Assembly: GCF_916618955.1 (NCBI RefSeq)
Contig: NZ_OU745390.1
Span: 3,410,001 to 3,474,000, forward strand
Reading direction: 5' to 3'
DNA from: Pseudomonas sp. Marseille-Q3773
GTDB lineage: Bacteria; Pseudomonadota; Gammaproteobacteria; Pseudomonadales; Pseudomonadaceae
DNA length: 64,000 nt
In this document: piece after piece, positions 1-9,212 of the stretch
Layout of the letters: each line of letters begins with the position of its first letter
Numbering within the stretch: position 1 is the stretch's first letter
The notes under the pieces: generated by a model
What the model was told of the DNA's origin: nothing
Databases searched by the model: none
Seen by the model: only the letters and a program-made list of their open reading frames with translations
Program-made: the position numbers and the translations under genes

Positions 1-171
<171 letters not shown>

Positions 172-214
172 TTAATCCTTTGGAATTCTTTGGAGTAACG
201 GGAAGTCGGGGAAA

Positions 215-508
215 TCAGCCTTCGATGACGGCGAGGATTTCGTTCTCGGCCATGACCAGCAGGTCTTCGCCATCGACTTTCACGGTGTTGCTGCCCGAGT
301 AAGGGCCGAAAACCACTTTGTCACCCACTTTCACTGCCAACGCGCGCACTTCGCCGTTGTCCAGGATGCGACCGGTGCCGACGGCGACTACTTCGCCGCG
401 GTTTGGCTTTTCAGCGGCCGAACCCGGCAGGACGATACCGCCAGCGGTTTTCGATTCTTCTTCGCTGCGACGGATAACGACGCGGTCATGCAGAGGACGA
501 AGCTTCAT
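215..508 (-). CDS. groES: Co-chaperonin GroES
   Basis: This is the 10-kDa co-chaperonin that caps the GroEL ring. The 97-residue protein starts [14 protein letters not shown], with the mobile-loop region [17 protein letters not shown] and the ending [10 protein letters not shown], all typical of GroES at full length. The frame stays open upstream of this ATG, but homology and an upstream GGGAGAG ribosome-binding site fix the start here. It is the first gene of groESL. A sigma-32-like promoter lies about 150 bp upstream. Confidence 0.98.
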   Translation of the reverse strand: MKLRPLHDRVVIRRSEEESKTAGGIVLPGSAAEKPNRGEVVAVGTGRILDNGEVRALAVKVGDKVVFGPYSGSNTVKVDGEDLLVMAENEILAVIEG

Positions 509-654
509 TGTCGATCTCTCCCAAATTGTGGTTTTCATCGGCCGGTGTCGACACCGGCGGGTTGATGCTGTCCGGCGTAGCCGGAAGGCCGCTCGCGCTG
601 GGCGAACCGCCTGAGTCATGTCTGGTGTTGCCACCAGAAACCTTGCGGTGACCA

Positions 655-688
655 CATACATGAGGCCGTCATGTTCAATTACAAGGCT
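655..688 (-). promoter_or_regulatory. Candidate sigma-32 (heat-shock) promoter of groESL
   Basis: Reading the minus strand, CTTGTAA (679-685) is followed about 13 nt later by CCTCATGTA. This resembles the RpoH consensus CTTGAA-N13-CCCCATNT. It would give a leader of roughly 145 nt before groES. The call rests on motif similarity and on the known heat-shock control of groESL only. Confidence 0.5.
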
Positions 689-723
689 TGCTACAGAAAA
701 TTTTTCATCAGCCTGAAAAGCTT

Positions 724-828
724 GGGGGCCGCTTCGCAGCCCTGTCGCGACACAAGGCCGCTCCTGCAGGGTCTGCAAGCCCCTGTGGGAGCGGCCTTGT
801 GTCGCGACAGGGCAGCAAAGCGGCCCCC
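724..828. repeat. REP pair (inverted, about 48-nt arms)
   Basis: The left arm (724-771) and right arm (781-828) are near-perfect inverted copies separated by 9 nt. Each contains the Pseudomonas REP features: a GGCCGC...GCGGCC type end, a tCGCGAca core and the CCTGTGGGAGCGG tail. The pair sits between the groES promoter region and the end of fxsA, where it could also stop fxsA transcription. The remainder of the 325-bp gap between groES and fxsA holds the groESL promoter and leader and no gene that I can support. Confidence 0.85.
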
Positions 829-833
829 GATCA

Positions 834-1295
834 TCACTTGTCGCGGCGCTCGTACTCGCCTTCGATCACATTCGGACGGTGACCGCCATCACGCGGCTGC
901 GCCTGGAACGGATCGTCCTGGAACGCCCGCTGGCGCATGGCCTGGGCCTCGGCACGCTCACGCATCTTGCGGGCGGCCAGGTGACGGGTGAATGGCAGCA
1001 GGCACAGCAGGCCCAGCACGTCGCTGATGAAGCCGGGCAGCAACAGCAGGCCACCACCGACGGCGAGCATCAGGCCCTGGAACATGTCTTCGGCGGGCAG
1101 TTCGCCACGCTGCAGGCTTTCCCGGGCGCGCAACGCGGTGGCCAGCCCGGCCACCCGCATCACCAGTACACCCAGCGCGGAACCGGCGATGATCAACAGC
1201 AGCGCCGGGAAGAAACCGATGGCGGCGCTGACCTTCACGAAGACGAACAGCTCCAGCACGGGAAACAGGAGAAACAACAGTAGAAAAGCACGCAT
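834..1295 (-). CDS. fxsA: FxsA-family membrane protein
   Basis: Small inner-membrane protein of the FxsA family, named for the E. coli gene whose overproduction relieves F-plasmid exclusion of phage T7. Its cellular role is not clear. The 153 residues show hydrophobic segments near 3-20, 25-45 and 72-97 (with [19 protein letters not shown]), then a charged Arg-rich tail. I chose the ATG at 1293-1295 (MRAFLLLF), with GAGGA about 10 nt upstream, over a TTG one codon earlier. Its location next to groESL is common in Pseudomonas and other gammaproteobacteria. Confidence 0.85.
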   Translation of the reverse strand: MRAFLLLFLLFPVLELFVFVKVSAAIGFFPALLLIIAGSALGVLVMRVAGLATALRARESLQRGELPAEDMFQGLMLAVGGGLLLLPGFISDVLGLLCLLPFTRHLAARKMRERAEAQAMRQRAFQDDPFQAQPRDGGHRPNVIEGEYERRDK

Positions 1296-1362
1296 CAAAG
1301 CATTCCTCGTCGGAAGAGAACCTTCCTGTAAGACCCACAGATGGATGCGTGCGCTCGGCTTT

Positions 1363-2094
1363 TCAAGCCTCGGCCTTGGCCACAGCCGGCCATTGGTCGG
1401 CGCGCGCCAGCAAAATCAGGGCCTCGCGGACTTGTGTCGGCGTATTGCAAGTATTGGGAAAAGGCAACCAGTGCACAGCCTGACCGATACGCAGGTGCAT
1501 GCCTTCGCTGTCCACCCCGACCAGTTGCGCGGGCGCATGGCGTGGCAAATCGGTCAGTTCGACGTAGTGGGCAATCGCCTTGGCATGGTCACTGTTCATA
1601 TGCTCGACCATGCTTGCCTCGGCCTTGCCGGCGAACGGGTTGGCCAGGGTCACCTGGTCAAGCCAGTGGATCGCACCAAAGCCGCCGATGTAACGGTGGC
1701 GTACAGGTTGCAGCACCCAGAAGTCGAAGTCGTGGGCCTTGTGGTAGTTGGCGGCGTCCGGGAAATAGCGGTAGTAGCGTTCGGCGGCGGCGTCGATCGC
1801 TGCCTCGTCCACCAGCTTGTGCGCTTCGGCCATTACCGTCAGGCGCCCTACGGCTTGCACGTCCTCGGCCTCACGTTCACCGACCAGCAGCGAGCACTTG
1901 GGGTCTTTCTGCAGGTTGTGGGTGTGCTGGGCGATGCGGCTGATCAGGATCAACGGGTGGCCCTGGGCGTCCAGGCAGTAAGGCACGACCGAGCCGAACG
2001 GGTAACCGGGCATCGACCGGGAATGGGTCGAGAGCACCCCGCGGTATTCCTTGAGCAGCAGTTCCCGGGCGGGGCGAATGGCGGCGATACTCAC
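1363..2094 (-). CDS. HugZ-family (PNPOx-like/DUF2470) protein, possible heme-utilisation oxidase
   Basis: The 243-residue protein has a split-barrel FMN-binding/PNPOx-like N-terminal domain (about 10-150, with PYCLDAQGHPLILIS) and a C-terminal DUF2470-type region (about 165-235) containing VEHMNSDHAKAIAHY. That is the domain order of HugZ/HutZ heme-degrading proteins. Whether this one binds or degrades heme cannot be told from sequence, and there are no heme-uptake genes nearby. The start is GTG (2092-2094), supported by CAGGAG 8 nt upstream. Confidence 0.75.
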   Translation of the reverse strand: MSIAAIRPARELLLKEYRGVLSTHSRSMPGYPFGSVVPYCLDAQGHPLILISRIAQHTHNLQKDPKCSLLVGEREAEDVQAVGRLTVMAEAHKLVDEAAIDAAAERYYRYFPDAANYHKAHDFDFWVLQPVRHRYIGGFGAIHWLDQVTLANPFAGKAEASMVEHMNSDHAKAIAHYVELTDLPRHAPAQLVGVDSEGMHLRIGQAVHWLPFPNTCNTPTQVREALILLARADQWPAVAKAEA

Positions 2095-2181
2095 TGAGCG
2101 GGCTCCTGGCGCAGACTGGGTGGCCCCACGATAGCATTTTCAGGTCCGGTGCCAATGGGGCTGCTGCGCCCCTCGGGCGAT

Positions 2182-3192
2182 TTACCAGGTAACGCCAAAC
2201 CCAGCGGTATAGCGGGTCTTGTCCAGGTCACTCTCACGCGTACCGGTGATGATGTCTTTCTCTGCCTTGAGGTTGAGCGAGGCCCACTCGGTCACCTTGT
2301 AGCGCAGGCCAACCTCGGCATCCAGCGCGTAGTCGGCCACCCCACCCAGCGGCTTGGCGAACTCGCCATTGGTGAACAGCTGCACGTTCTTGCCGATCAG
2401 ATAACGGGTGTAGTCCCACTTCAGCGCCGCGGAATAGAAGTTGTCCTTGGACCCGTCCTGGTATTCGAAGTCGGTGCGGTTGATCAGCGAACCCAGCGAG
2501 AACGCACCCAGTTCATCATCCCAGAACTGGTAGCCCGGGCCGGTACCCACGGTACGCTGGCGGGCCAGGTCTTCGACGTGGTCGCGCTTGTATTCCATGC
2601 GCCCCTGCCAGAACCATTTCTCGGTGAGGAAGCGGTCCAGGGCGTACTCGGCGCTCCAGTTGTCGGTGGTGGTGACGTCGTCCTTGGTCTCGCGGTTGTA
2701 TTCGCCTTCGGCGTTGTGCCGCCAGCGACCGTGGCGGGCGCTGGTCTTGAAGCCGACGTCATAGTCGTCGGTATCGTTCTCGGCACGCTTGTAGTCCAGC
2801 GCCACGTCGACGTTGCCCTTCCACACGAAGTCCTCGACCAGTGGCTTGGGCTTCATGATCTGCTCGATGCTGGCCAATTCCACGGTTTTCGGCGCCTCAC
2901 CGTTGGCCAGGGTCACCTTGCCAGGCTCGGCAGCCTTCAGCGACTTGGCTCGCTCACCGCTGTAGGCGTCCTGCTTGACCAGCAGCTCCTGGTCACTCTC
3001 CAGGGTCTGGACTTCTTTCCAGTCCAGGGCAATGGAACCGCCATACGGGGTTTCCAGCAGCAGCTTGCCGCCATCGAAGACTTTGATCTTGCCGCTGAGC
3101 CGGTCACCGTTCTTCATCCACACGGTATCGGCGAACGCCGGCGAGGCGCACAGGGAGACAGCAAGCAGGCACAACAAGGATCTAGAATACAT
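2182..3192 (-). CDS. DUF481 (YdiY-like) outer-membrane protein
   Basis: The 336-residue protein has a clear signal peptide (1-21, cleavage after PAFA). A periplasmic stretch follows (about 22-115) containing a small domain with VWMKNGDRLSGKI. A C-terminal DUF481 beta-barrel (about 120-336) ends in an aromatic residue (Trp), as expected for Bam-dependent outer-membrane proteins. The barrel has alternating short hydrophobic and charged strands such as DFEYQDGSKDNFYSAALKWD. Function is unknown. The frame remains open upstream, but the ATG at 3190-3192 begins the signal peptide; no good ribosome-binding site is visible. Confidence 0.8.
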   Translation of the reverse strand: MYSRSLLCLLAVSLCASPAFADTVWMKNGDRLSGKIKVFDGGKLLLETPYGGSIALDWKEVQTLESDQELLVKQDAYSGERAKSLKAAEPGKVTLANGEAPKTVELASIEQIMKPKPLVEDFVWKGNVDVALDYKRAENDTDDYDVGFKTSARHGRWRHNAEGEYNRETKDDVTTTDNWSAEYALDRFLTEKWFWQGRMEYKRDHVEDLARQRTVGTGPGYQFWDDELGAFSLGSLINRTDFEYQDGSKDNFYSAALKWDYTRYLIGKNVQLFTNGEFAKPLGGVADYALDAEVGLRYKVTEWASLNLKAEKDIITGTRESDLDKTRYTAGFGVTW

Positions 3193-3344
3193 AAACGCAC
3201 TACGGGTTCGATTTGACGAAAAAAGCCGGGCATTATCCAGATACCGACGACCAGAGCAAGGACAGACCGGAAGCATGCCGTTGAGTTCAACTCTCATTTG
3301 CCGAACCGTTGGTCCGGTTTCATCTGCAGCCCAGGGGGAGCCTG

Positions 3345-3698
3345 ATGTCTGTTGCCCATGAGCACGTCCTCGACAACGCCGAGGGCCGACGAACGGCGCT
3401 ATATTCGGTACTGGGCCAAGTGCCGGCCGGCAAGGTGGTGAGCTATGGCCAGCTGGCCGAGCTGGCGGGCCTTGGCCGCGCCGCCCGCTGGGTCGGACGC
3501 ACCCTCGGGCAACTGCCTGCGGACACTCGCCTGCCCTGGCACCGGGTGCTCGGCGCCGGCGGCAGGCTGAGCCTGGCATTGGGTACCCCGTCGGGGGACG
3601 AACAACGGGCGCGGCTGCGCGCGGAGGGTGTGAATGTAACCAACAATCGTGTGGATATGACGCGCCATGGCTGGCGCCCGATGGAGCACAGCGGTTAG
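3345..3698 (+). CDS. Alkyltransferase-like protein (Atl/YbaZ type, MGMT fold)
   Basis: The 117-residue protein is homologous to the DNA-binding domain of O6-alkylguanine-DNA alkyltransferases. Tyr34 (VVSYGQLA) and Arg48 (AARWVG) match the DNA-binding and arginine-finger positions. The active-site motif PCHRV reads PWHRV (64-68), with Trp65 in place of the alkyl-accepting Cys. Such Atl proteins bind O6-alkylguanine without repairing it and hand lesions to nucleotide excision repair. A GGGGGAG ribosome-binding site precedes the ATG at 3345. It lies 43 bp upstream of ampG, possibly in the same transcript. Confidence 0.88.
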   Translation: MSVAHEHVLDNAEGRRTALYSVLGQVPAGKVVSYGQLAELAGLGRAARWVGRTLGQLPADTRLPWHRVLGAGGRLSLALGTPSGDEQRARLRAEGVNVTNNRVDMTRHGWRPMEHSG

Positions 3699-3741
3699 AG
3701 TGCGCGCTTTGTTTTCGCAAACTTGAGGCAGATGTTGGCCC

Positions 3742-5289
3742 ATGCCCCGTAAAACCTGGCGCGCTGCGCTTGCTGCCTATGCCAGCCCGTCAACCTTGGT
3801 ACTTTTGCTGCTCGGTTTCGCCGCCGGCCTGCCCTACATGCTGGTGTTCTCCACCCTCTCGGTGTGGTTGCGCGAAGCAGGCGTAGCCCGCGAAACCATT
3901 GGTTACGCCAGCCTGATCGGCCTGGCCTACGCCTTCAAGTGGGTGTGGTCGCCGCTGCTCGACCAATGGCGCCTGCCCCTGCTCGGCAGCCTGGGGCGGC
4001 GTCGGTCCTGGCTGCTACTGTCACAATCGCTGGTGGTGATCGGGCTGGTCGGCATGAGCCTGTGCGACCCACAGCAGCACCTGTCCTGGCTGATTGCCCT
4101 GGCGGTACTGGTGGCCTTCGCTTCGGCGACCCAGGACATCGCCGTCGACGCCTACCGCCTGGAAATCGCCGATGACCAGCGCCAGGCCGCGCTCGCTGCT
4201 AGCTACATGGCCGGCTACCGGGTAGCGGCCCTGCTGGCGACGGCAGGCGCCCTGTTCTTCGCCGAGTGGTTCGGCTCCACCGGCTTCAGCTACCTTCACA
4301 AGGCTTGGGCCGGCACCTACGTGATGTTCGCGGTGATGATGCTGCCCGCAGTGTTCACCACCCTGATCATGCGCGAGCCGCCCGTCCCCATGCGGACCCA
4401 GCTGTCGGCAGCACGCTATGGGCTGGCGCACCAGCTGGCCTCGGTGTTCGTGTTGATCATTCTGCTGGTGTCGGTACCGGCCAGCTTCACCCAGATGTTC
4501 AATACCGGCTGGTCCAGCGTCATCTCCGGGGATGCCACGCCCCTGGACCTGCTGCTGGAAGACCGCGCCTTCCTGCGCCTGATTCTCTATGTACTACTGA
4601 CCTGGGCCTGCCTGTCGAGCCTGGGCCGCCGCGGACTGGCCCCGGTACTGACGCCGGTGAACGACTTCATTGCCCGCTACCGCTGGCAGGCCCTGCTGCT
4701 GCTCGGCCTGATCGCCACCTATCGCATGTCGGACACGGTAATGGGCGTGATGGCCAACGTGTTCTATATCGACATGGGCTTCACCAAGGACCAGATCGCC
4801 AGTGTCAGCAAGATCTTCGGCCTGATCATGACCCTGGTCGGTGCCGGGGTTGGCGGCCTGTTGATCGTGCGCTTCGGCATCATGCCGATCCTTTTCATCG
4901 GCGGCGCGGCTTCGGCGGCTACCAACATCCTGTTCCTGATGCTGGCCGACATGGGCCCGAACCTGCAGATGCTGGTGGTGACCATCTCGCTCGACAACTT
5001 CAGCTCCGGCCTGGCCACCTCGGCCTTCGTCGCTTACCTGTCGAGCCTGACCAACCTGAAGTTCTCGGCAACCCAGTACGCGTTGCTCAGCTCGATCATG
5101 CTGCTGCTGCCGCGCCTGATCGGCGGCTATTCGGGGGTCATGGTGGAGAAGTTCGGTTACCACGACTTCTTCCTGATCACCGCCTTGCTGGGCGTGCCGA
5201 CCCTGATCCTGATTGCCCTGCAGTGGCGCCAGGAGGCTGGGCCGGGCAAACCGGTGGCAGCGGAACACTCAGCGGCCGAACGGCCCTGA
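3742..5289 (+). CDS. ampG: AmpG-family muropeptide permease (MFS)
   Basis: The 515-residue polytopic protein of the major facilitator superfamily begins with TM1 (about 15-38, LLLLGFAAGLPYMLVFSTLS) and shows about 12-14 hydrophobic segments. The N-terminal GLPYMLVFSTLSVWLREAGV and the TQDIAVDAYR segment are hallmarks of AmpG, the inner-membrane importer of GlcNAc-anhydromuramyl peptides for cell-wall recycling. In Pseudomonas AmpG links recycling to AmpC beta-lactamase induction. No ampR, ampC or ampD is present in the window. A second AmpG-like protein (AmpP) exists in pseudomonads, so the exact paralogue is inferred from context. Confidence 0.85.
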   Translation: MPRKTWRAALAAYASPSTLVLLLLGFAAGLPYMLVFSTLSVWLREAGVARETIGYASLIGLAYAFKWVWSPLLDQWRLPLLGSLGRRRSWLLLSQSLVVIGLVGMSLCDPQQHLSWLIALAVLVAFASATQDIAVDAYRLEIADDQRQAALAASYMAGYRVAALLATAGALFFAEWFGSTGFSYLHKAWAGTYVMFAVMMLPAVFTTLIMREPPVPMRTQLSAARYGLAHQLASVFVLIILLVSVPASFTQMFNTGWSSVISGDATPLDLLLEDRAFLRLILYVLLTWACLSSLGRRGLAPVLTPVNDFIARYRWQALLLLGLIATYRMSDTVMGVMANVFYIDMGFTKDQIASVSKIFGLIMTLVGAGVGGLLIVRFGIMPILFIGGAASAATNILFLMLADMGPNLQMLVVTISLDNFSSGLATSAFVAYLSSLTNLKFSATQYALLSSIMLLLPRLIGGYSGVMVEKFGYHDFFLITALLGVPTLILIALQWRQEAGPGKPVAAEHSAAERP

Positions 5290-5294
5290 GAGAC

Positions 5295-5346
5295 TGCCTG
5301 AACCGGGCTGTTCGCGGGCTTGCCTGCGAACAGCCCGGTTCAGGCA
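5295..5346. terminator. Long hairpin between convergent ampG and mdfA-like genes
   Basis: Two 21-bp perfectly complementary arms (5295-5315 and 5326-5346) enclose a 10-nt loop, placed between the stop codons of two convergent genes. No strong U-tract follows on either strand. It may act as a bidirectional terminator or a 3'-end mRNA stabiliser. Confidence 0.55.
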
Positions 5347-5353
5347 AGAAAGG

Positions 5354-6598
5354 TCACTCGGCAACAGCCCCTTCCCCAGGTCGCTGCCCCACCACGAACC
5401 ACAACGGCCACAGCGCCAGCGCCCCTGCCACACCTGCCGCCAGGGCGAAATGCAGCAAACTCGCCCCGGCCCCCATCATCGCCAGCAGTGCGCCGCCCAG
5501 CCCCAGCAGGGCAATGGTGATCATCCCCAGCATGGCCGAGACCAGGCCCTTGCTCTGTTCACTGGCGAACAGCGTCATGCGGTACAGCACCGCATTGGCC
5601 ACGCCCAGCCCCAGCGCATACAGCGACATGCCCGCTACCACGCTGGTCACGCTCGGCCAGTACCAGGTCGCCAGCACCATCAGGCCCAGGCCAGCCAGAT
5701 ACGGCCACAGCGCGCCACGCACCAGGGACGCCAGCGGGTAGCGCTCGGCGATACGGTTGATGATCAGGTTGCCCAGGATCAGCCCGCCAAATACCGGCAA
5801 TTGCCACAAGGCGTATTCCAGGGTGCTCAGCCCCTCATCGTGGATCAACAGCACGGGCGACAGGCCAATCCAGGCAATCAACGGCAGGCCGACCAGGCCC
5901 AGCGCCGCGCTGCCAGCGACAAACCGCCGGTTGGCCAGCAACTGGCCATAGCCGGCCAGCAGCGGCAACAGGTGAATCGGCGTGAATGCCAGGCGCGAAC
6001 CGTCCCGGCGCTCCACCCCCAGGGTTTCCGGCATCAGCCGGTACAGCAACAGCCAGGCCAGGACCGCGCCCACGGCAAAGGCCACGAACAGCCAGCGCCA
6101 ATCCAGCCACTGCAGCATCAAGGTACCTACCAGCGGCCCGAGCAGGGGCGACAGCAATGCGATATTGGCCAACAGCGCCATCATGCGCACGGCGTCTGCC
6201 TCGCTGAAGGCCTCGTTCAAGGCCGGGTAGCTGACCGTGACCACAAAGCCAAGGCCAATGCCCTGCAGCAGGCGCAACAGGTTGAACAGGCCGATGTTGT
6301 CGACCCAGAAGGTTGCCAGGCAGGCAAGACCGAAGCAGGCGCAGCCGGTCAGCAGTAGCGGGCGCCGGCCATAGCGGTCGGCCAGCGGGCCGATCAGCCA
6401 CTGCAGTACCACGCCACCCAGCAGGTACAGGTTGAGCGCGTGGGGAATATATTCGGGGCTGGCGTTGAGGTCGCCGACCACCACCGGCATGGCCGGCATC
6501 ACCGCATCGCTGGCCAGATAGGTGAGCAGCTCGAACAGGGCCAGGGTAAGGCCGAACAGCAAGGCGCGCAGGGGGGTGATGTACAGCAGTGGTTTCAT
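5354..6598 (-). CDS. MdfA-like MFS multidrug transporter
   Basis: The 414-residue, 12-TM major facilitator protein resembles E. coli MdfA, a proton-coupled exporter of lipophilic cations and chloramphenicol. TM1 carries Glu23 and Asp31 in FELLTYLASDAVMPAM, at the same spacing as MdfA Glu26 and Asp34, the substrate and proton residues. The MFS motif GPLADRYGRRPLL follows TM2, and motif C-like LLSPLLGPLVG and NRRFVAGSAALG also match MdfA. It stands alone and is convergent with ampG. The substrates are unknown. Confidence 0.8.
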   Translation of the reverse strand: MKPLLYITPLRALLFGLTLALFELLTYLASDAVMPAMPVVVGDLNASPEYIPHALNLYLLGGVVLQWLIGPLADRYGRRPLLLTGCACFGLACLATFWVDNIGLFNLLRLLQGIGLGFVVTVSYPALNEAFSEADAVRMMALLANIALLSPLLGPLVGTLMLQWLDWRWLFVAFAVGAVLAWLLLYRLMPETLGVERRDGSRLAFTPIHLLPLLAGYGQLLANRRFVAGSAALGLVGLPLIAWIGLSPVLLIHDEGLSTLEYALWQLPVFGGLILGNLIINRIAERYPLASLVRGALWPYLAGLGLMVLATWYWPSVTSVVAGMSLYALGLGVANAVLYRMTLFASEQSKGLVSAMLGMITIALLGLGGALLAMMGAGASLLHFALAAGVAGALALWPLWFVVGQRPGEGAVAE

Positions 6599-6675
6599 GA
6601 TGGCGTATCGGGTGTGGCAGGTGGGTCAGGCTGTATGCCAGAAATGCCGGGATATTGCTGTGAACAAGTGTAAAA

Positions 6676-6702
6676 AGAACCGGGGCAGCTGTGCTGCCCC
6701 GG
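6676..6702 (-). terminator. Intrinsic terminator after mscS
   Basis: A GC-rich hairpin (6680-6702, arms CCGGGGCAGC) is followed on the minus strand by TTCTTTTT. It lies 12 bp beyond the stop codon of the MscS-family gene. Confidence 0.85.
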
Positions 6703-6714
6703 CTTCACACGGTA

Positions 6715-7557
6715 TTACTGCGCTGCAGTCTCCTGCACCACGCGAATCACCCGCTGCGGGAATGGAATGTCGATCCCTTCGGCCTTCAACCGGTCGCGCG
6801 CATGCTCGTTGAGCATGAACATCACGTCCCAGTAATCGGCGGTGTTGGTCCACAGGCGCAACGACACGGTAATGGCACTGTCGCCCAGGGTGGCGACCAC
6901 CGCTTGCGGCGCGGGGTCGGGCAGTACACGTGGGTCCTGCGCCAGCTCCAGCAACACCTCTCGCGCCTTCTGCAGGTCGGCCTCGTAATCCACGCCCACG
7001 TCGAACACCACCTTGCGCGTCGGCTGGCGGTTGGTGTTGGTGATGATGCCGTTGGACAGGCTGCCGTTAGGCATGATCACGGTCTTGTTGTCACCGGTGC
7101 GCAGCACGGTGTGGAAGATCTGGATGCTGTCGACGGTACCGGCCACGCCCTGCGCCTCGATCCAGTCACCGATGCGGAACGGGCGGAACATCAGAATCAG
7201 CACGCCACCGGCGAAGTTCGCCAGGCTGCCTTGCAAGGCCAGGCCGATGGCCAGGCCGGCGGCACCGATGGCGGCGACGAACGAGGTGGTCTCGATACCG
7301 ATCATCGACGCCACGCTGACCAGCAGCAGCACCTTCAGCACGATGTTCGACAGGGTGCTGATGAACCCTTGCAGGGCCAGGTCGGCGTTGCGCAGGCCGA
7401 CCAGCTTGCCCAGGCGGGCGCTGACCTTGTTGATGATCCACCAGCCGACCGCCAGGGTCAGCAATGCCAGCAGCACACGGCTGCCGTATTCCATGATCAA
7501 GGGAATCCAGGTCTGCGATTGGCGGACCAGCTGATCGACTTCAGCGTTCAAATCCAT
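6715..7557 (-). CDS. mscS: Small-conductance mechanosensitive channel MscS family
   Basis: The 280-residue inner-membrane channel opens on hypo-osmotic shock. Hydrophobic segments lie near 22-42 and 60-80. The pore-lining TM3 is Ala/Gly-rich (GAAGLAIGLALQGSLANFAG), followed by FRPFRIGDWI and the beta domain with VIMPNGSLSNGIITN. The size matches E. coli MscS (286 aa). Two in-frame ATGs exist: 7561-7563 abuts the AGGAG directly, while 7555-7557 has a 6-nt spacing, so I chose the latter. A terminator follows the gene. Confidence 0.92.
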   Translation of the reverse strand: MDLNAEVDQLVRQSQTWIPLIMEYGSRVLLALLTLAVGWWIINKVSARLGKLVGLRNADLALQGFISTLSNIVLKVLLLVSVASMIGIETTSFVAAIGAAGLAIGLALQGSLANFAGGVLILMFRPFRIGDWIEAQGVAGTVDSIQIFHTVLRTGDNKTVIMPNGSLSNGIITNTNRQPTRKVVFDVGVDYEADLQKAREVLLELAQDPRVLPDPAPQAVVATLGDSAITVSLRLWTNTADYWDVMFMLNEHARDRLKAEGIDIPFPQRVIRVVQETAAQ

Positions 7558-7670
7558 ATTCATCTCCTGATGCCGAGCGGCAAGTACACGGTAGAACAGG
7601 CCGCGCGCATTTGCGCAGCCCGGGCCCCATGGACATCATTTCGCCATCCGGGTTCCGGGTGGCACTTGCA

Positions 7671-8156
7671 TCAGTCGCGGAAGTTGTTGAACTGCAGCGG
7701 CATGTCGAATTCCTTGGTCCGCAGCAGGGCGATGGCTTCCTGCAGGTCGTCACGCTTCTTGCCGGTAACACGCACCTGCTCGCCCTGGATGGCGGCCTGG
7801 ACCTTGAGCTTGCCGTCCTTGATGGTGGCGACGATCTTCTTCGCCAGGTCCTTGTCGATGCCTTCGCGGAACTTGGCTTCCTGCTTCTTTTCCTTGCCCG
7901 AGGCGTACGGGTCCTTGGTTTCCAGGCACTTCACGTCGATCTTGCGCTTGACCAGCGCCAGGCGCAGGATCTCCAGCATCGCTTCGAGCTGGAACTCTTC
8001 CTCGGCGGTGAGCACTACGGTCTGCTCCTTGTCCTTGAACTCGAAGCTGCCCTTGCCCTTGAGGTCGTAGCGGCGGTCCAGGTCCTTGATGGCGTTGTCG
8101 ACTGCGTTCTGCACTTCGTGCTTGTCCAGTTCCGATACCACGTCGAACGAAGGCAT
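7671..8156 (-). CDS. yajQ: YajQ-family nucleotide-binding protein
   Basis: The 161-residue cytoplasmic protein starts [20 protein letters not shown] and contains the duplicated YajQ/DUF520 fold ([17 protein letters not shown] N-terminus, [15 protein letters not shown] near the end). YajQ proteins have been reported to bind cyclic di-GMP and to support phage phi6 transcription in Pseudomonas; the biochemical role is still not settled. The ATG at 8154-8156 is preceded by GGGAGAAC. The 5' leader contains a terminator-like hairpin (8177-8206). Confidence 0.93.
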   Translation of the reverse strand: MPSFDVVSELDKHEVQNAVDNAIKDLDRRYDLKGKGSFEFKDKEQTVVLTAEEEFQLEAMLEILRLALVKRKIDVKCLETKDPYASGKEKKQEAKFREGIDKDLAKKIVATIKDGKLKVQAAIQGEQVRVTGKKRDDLQEAIALLRTKEFDMPLQFNNFRD

Positions 8157-8168
8157 GGTTGTTCTCCC

Positions 8169-8206
8169 AAAATAAAAGCGCGCTCGGGCTGAAGATGGAG
8201 CGCGCT
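8169..8206 (-). promoter_or_regulatory. Terminator-like hairpin in the yajQ leader
   Basis: Reading the minus strand, a perfect 9-bp stem (AGCGCGCTC / GAGCGCGCT, 8177-8185 and 8198-8206) with a 12-nt loop is followed at once by TTTTATTTT and then by the yajQ ribosome-binding site and ATG. No minus-strand gene ends just upstream, since panE is divergent. A leader attenuator is therefore as likely as a simple terminator. Confidence 0.5.
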
Positions 8207-8214
8207 GGGTTTGA

Positions 8215-9174
<960 letters not shown>

Positions 9175-9212
9175 CGCGGCCCCTTCAACCGGATAAGGAC
9201 ATTGCCTCGCCC

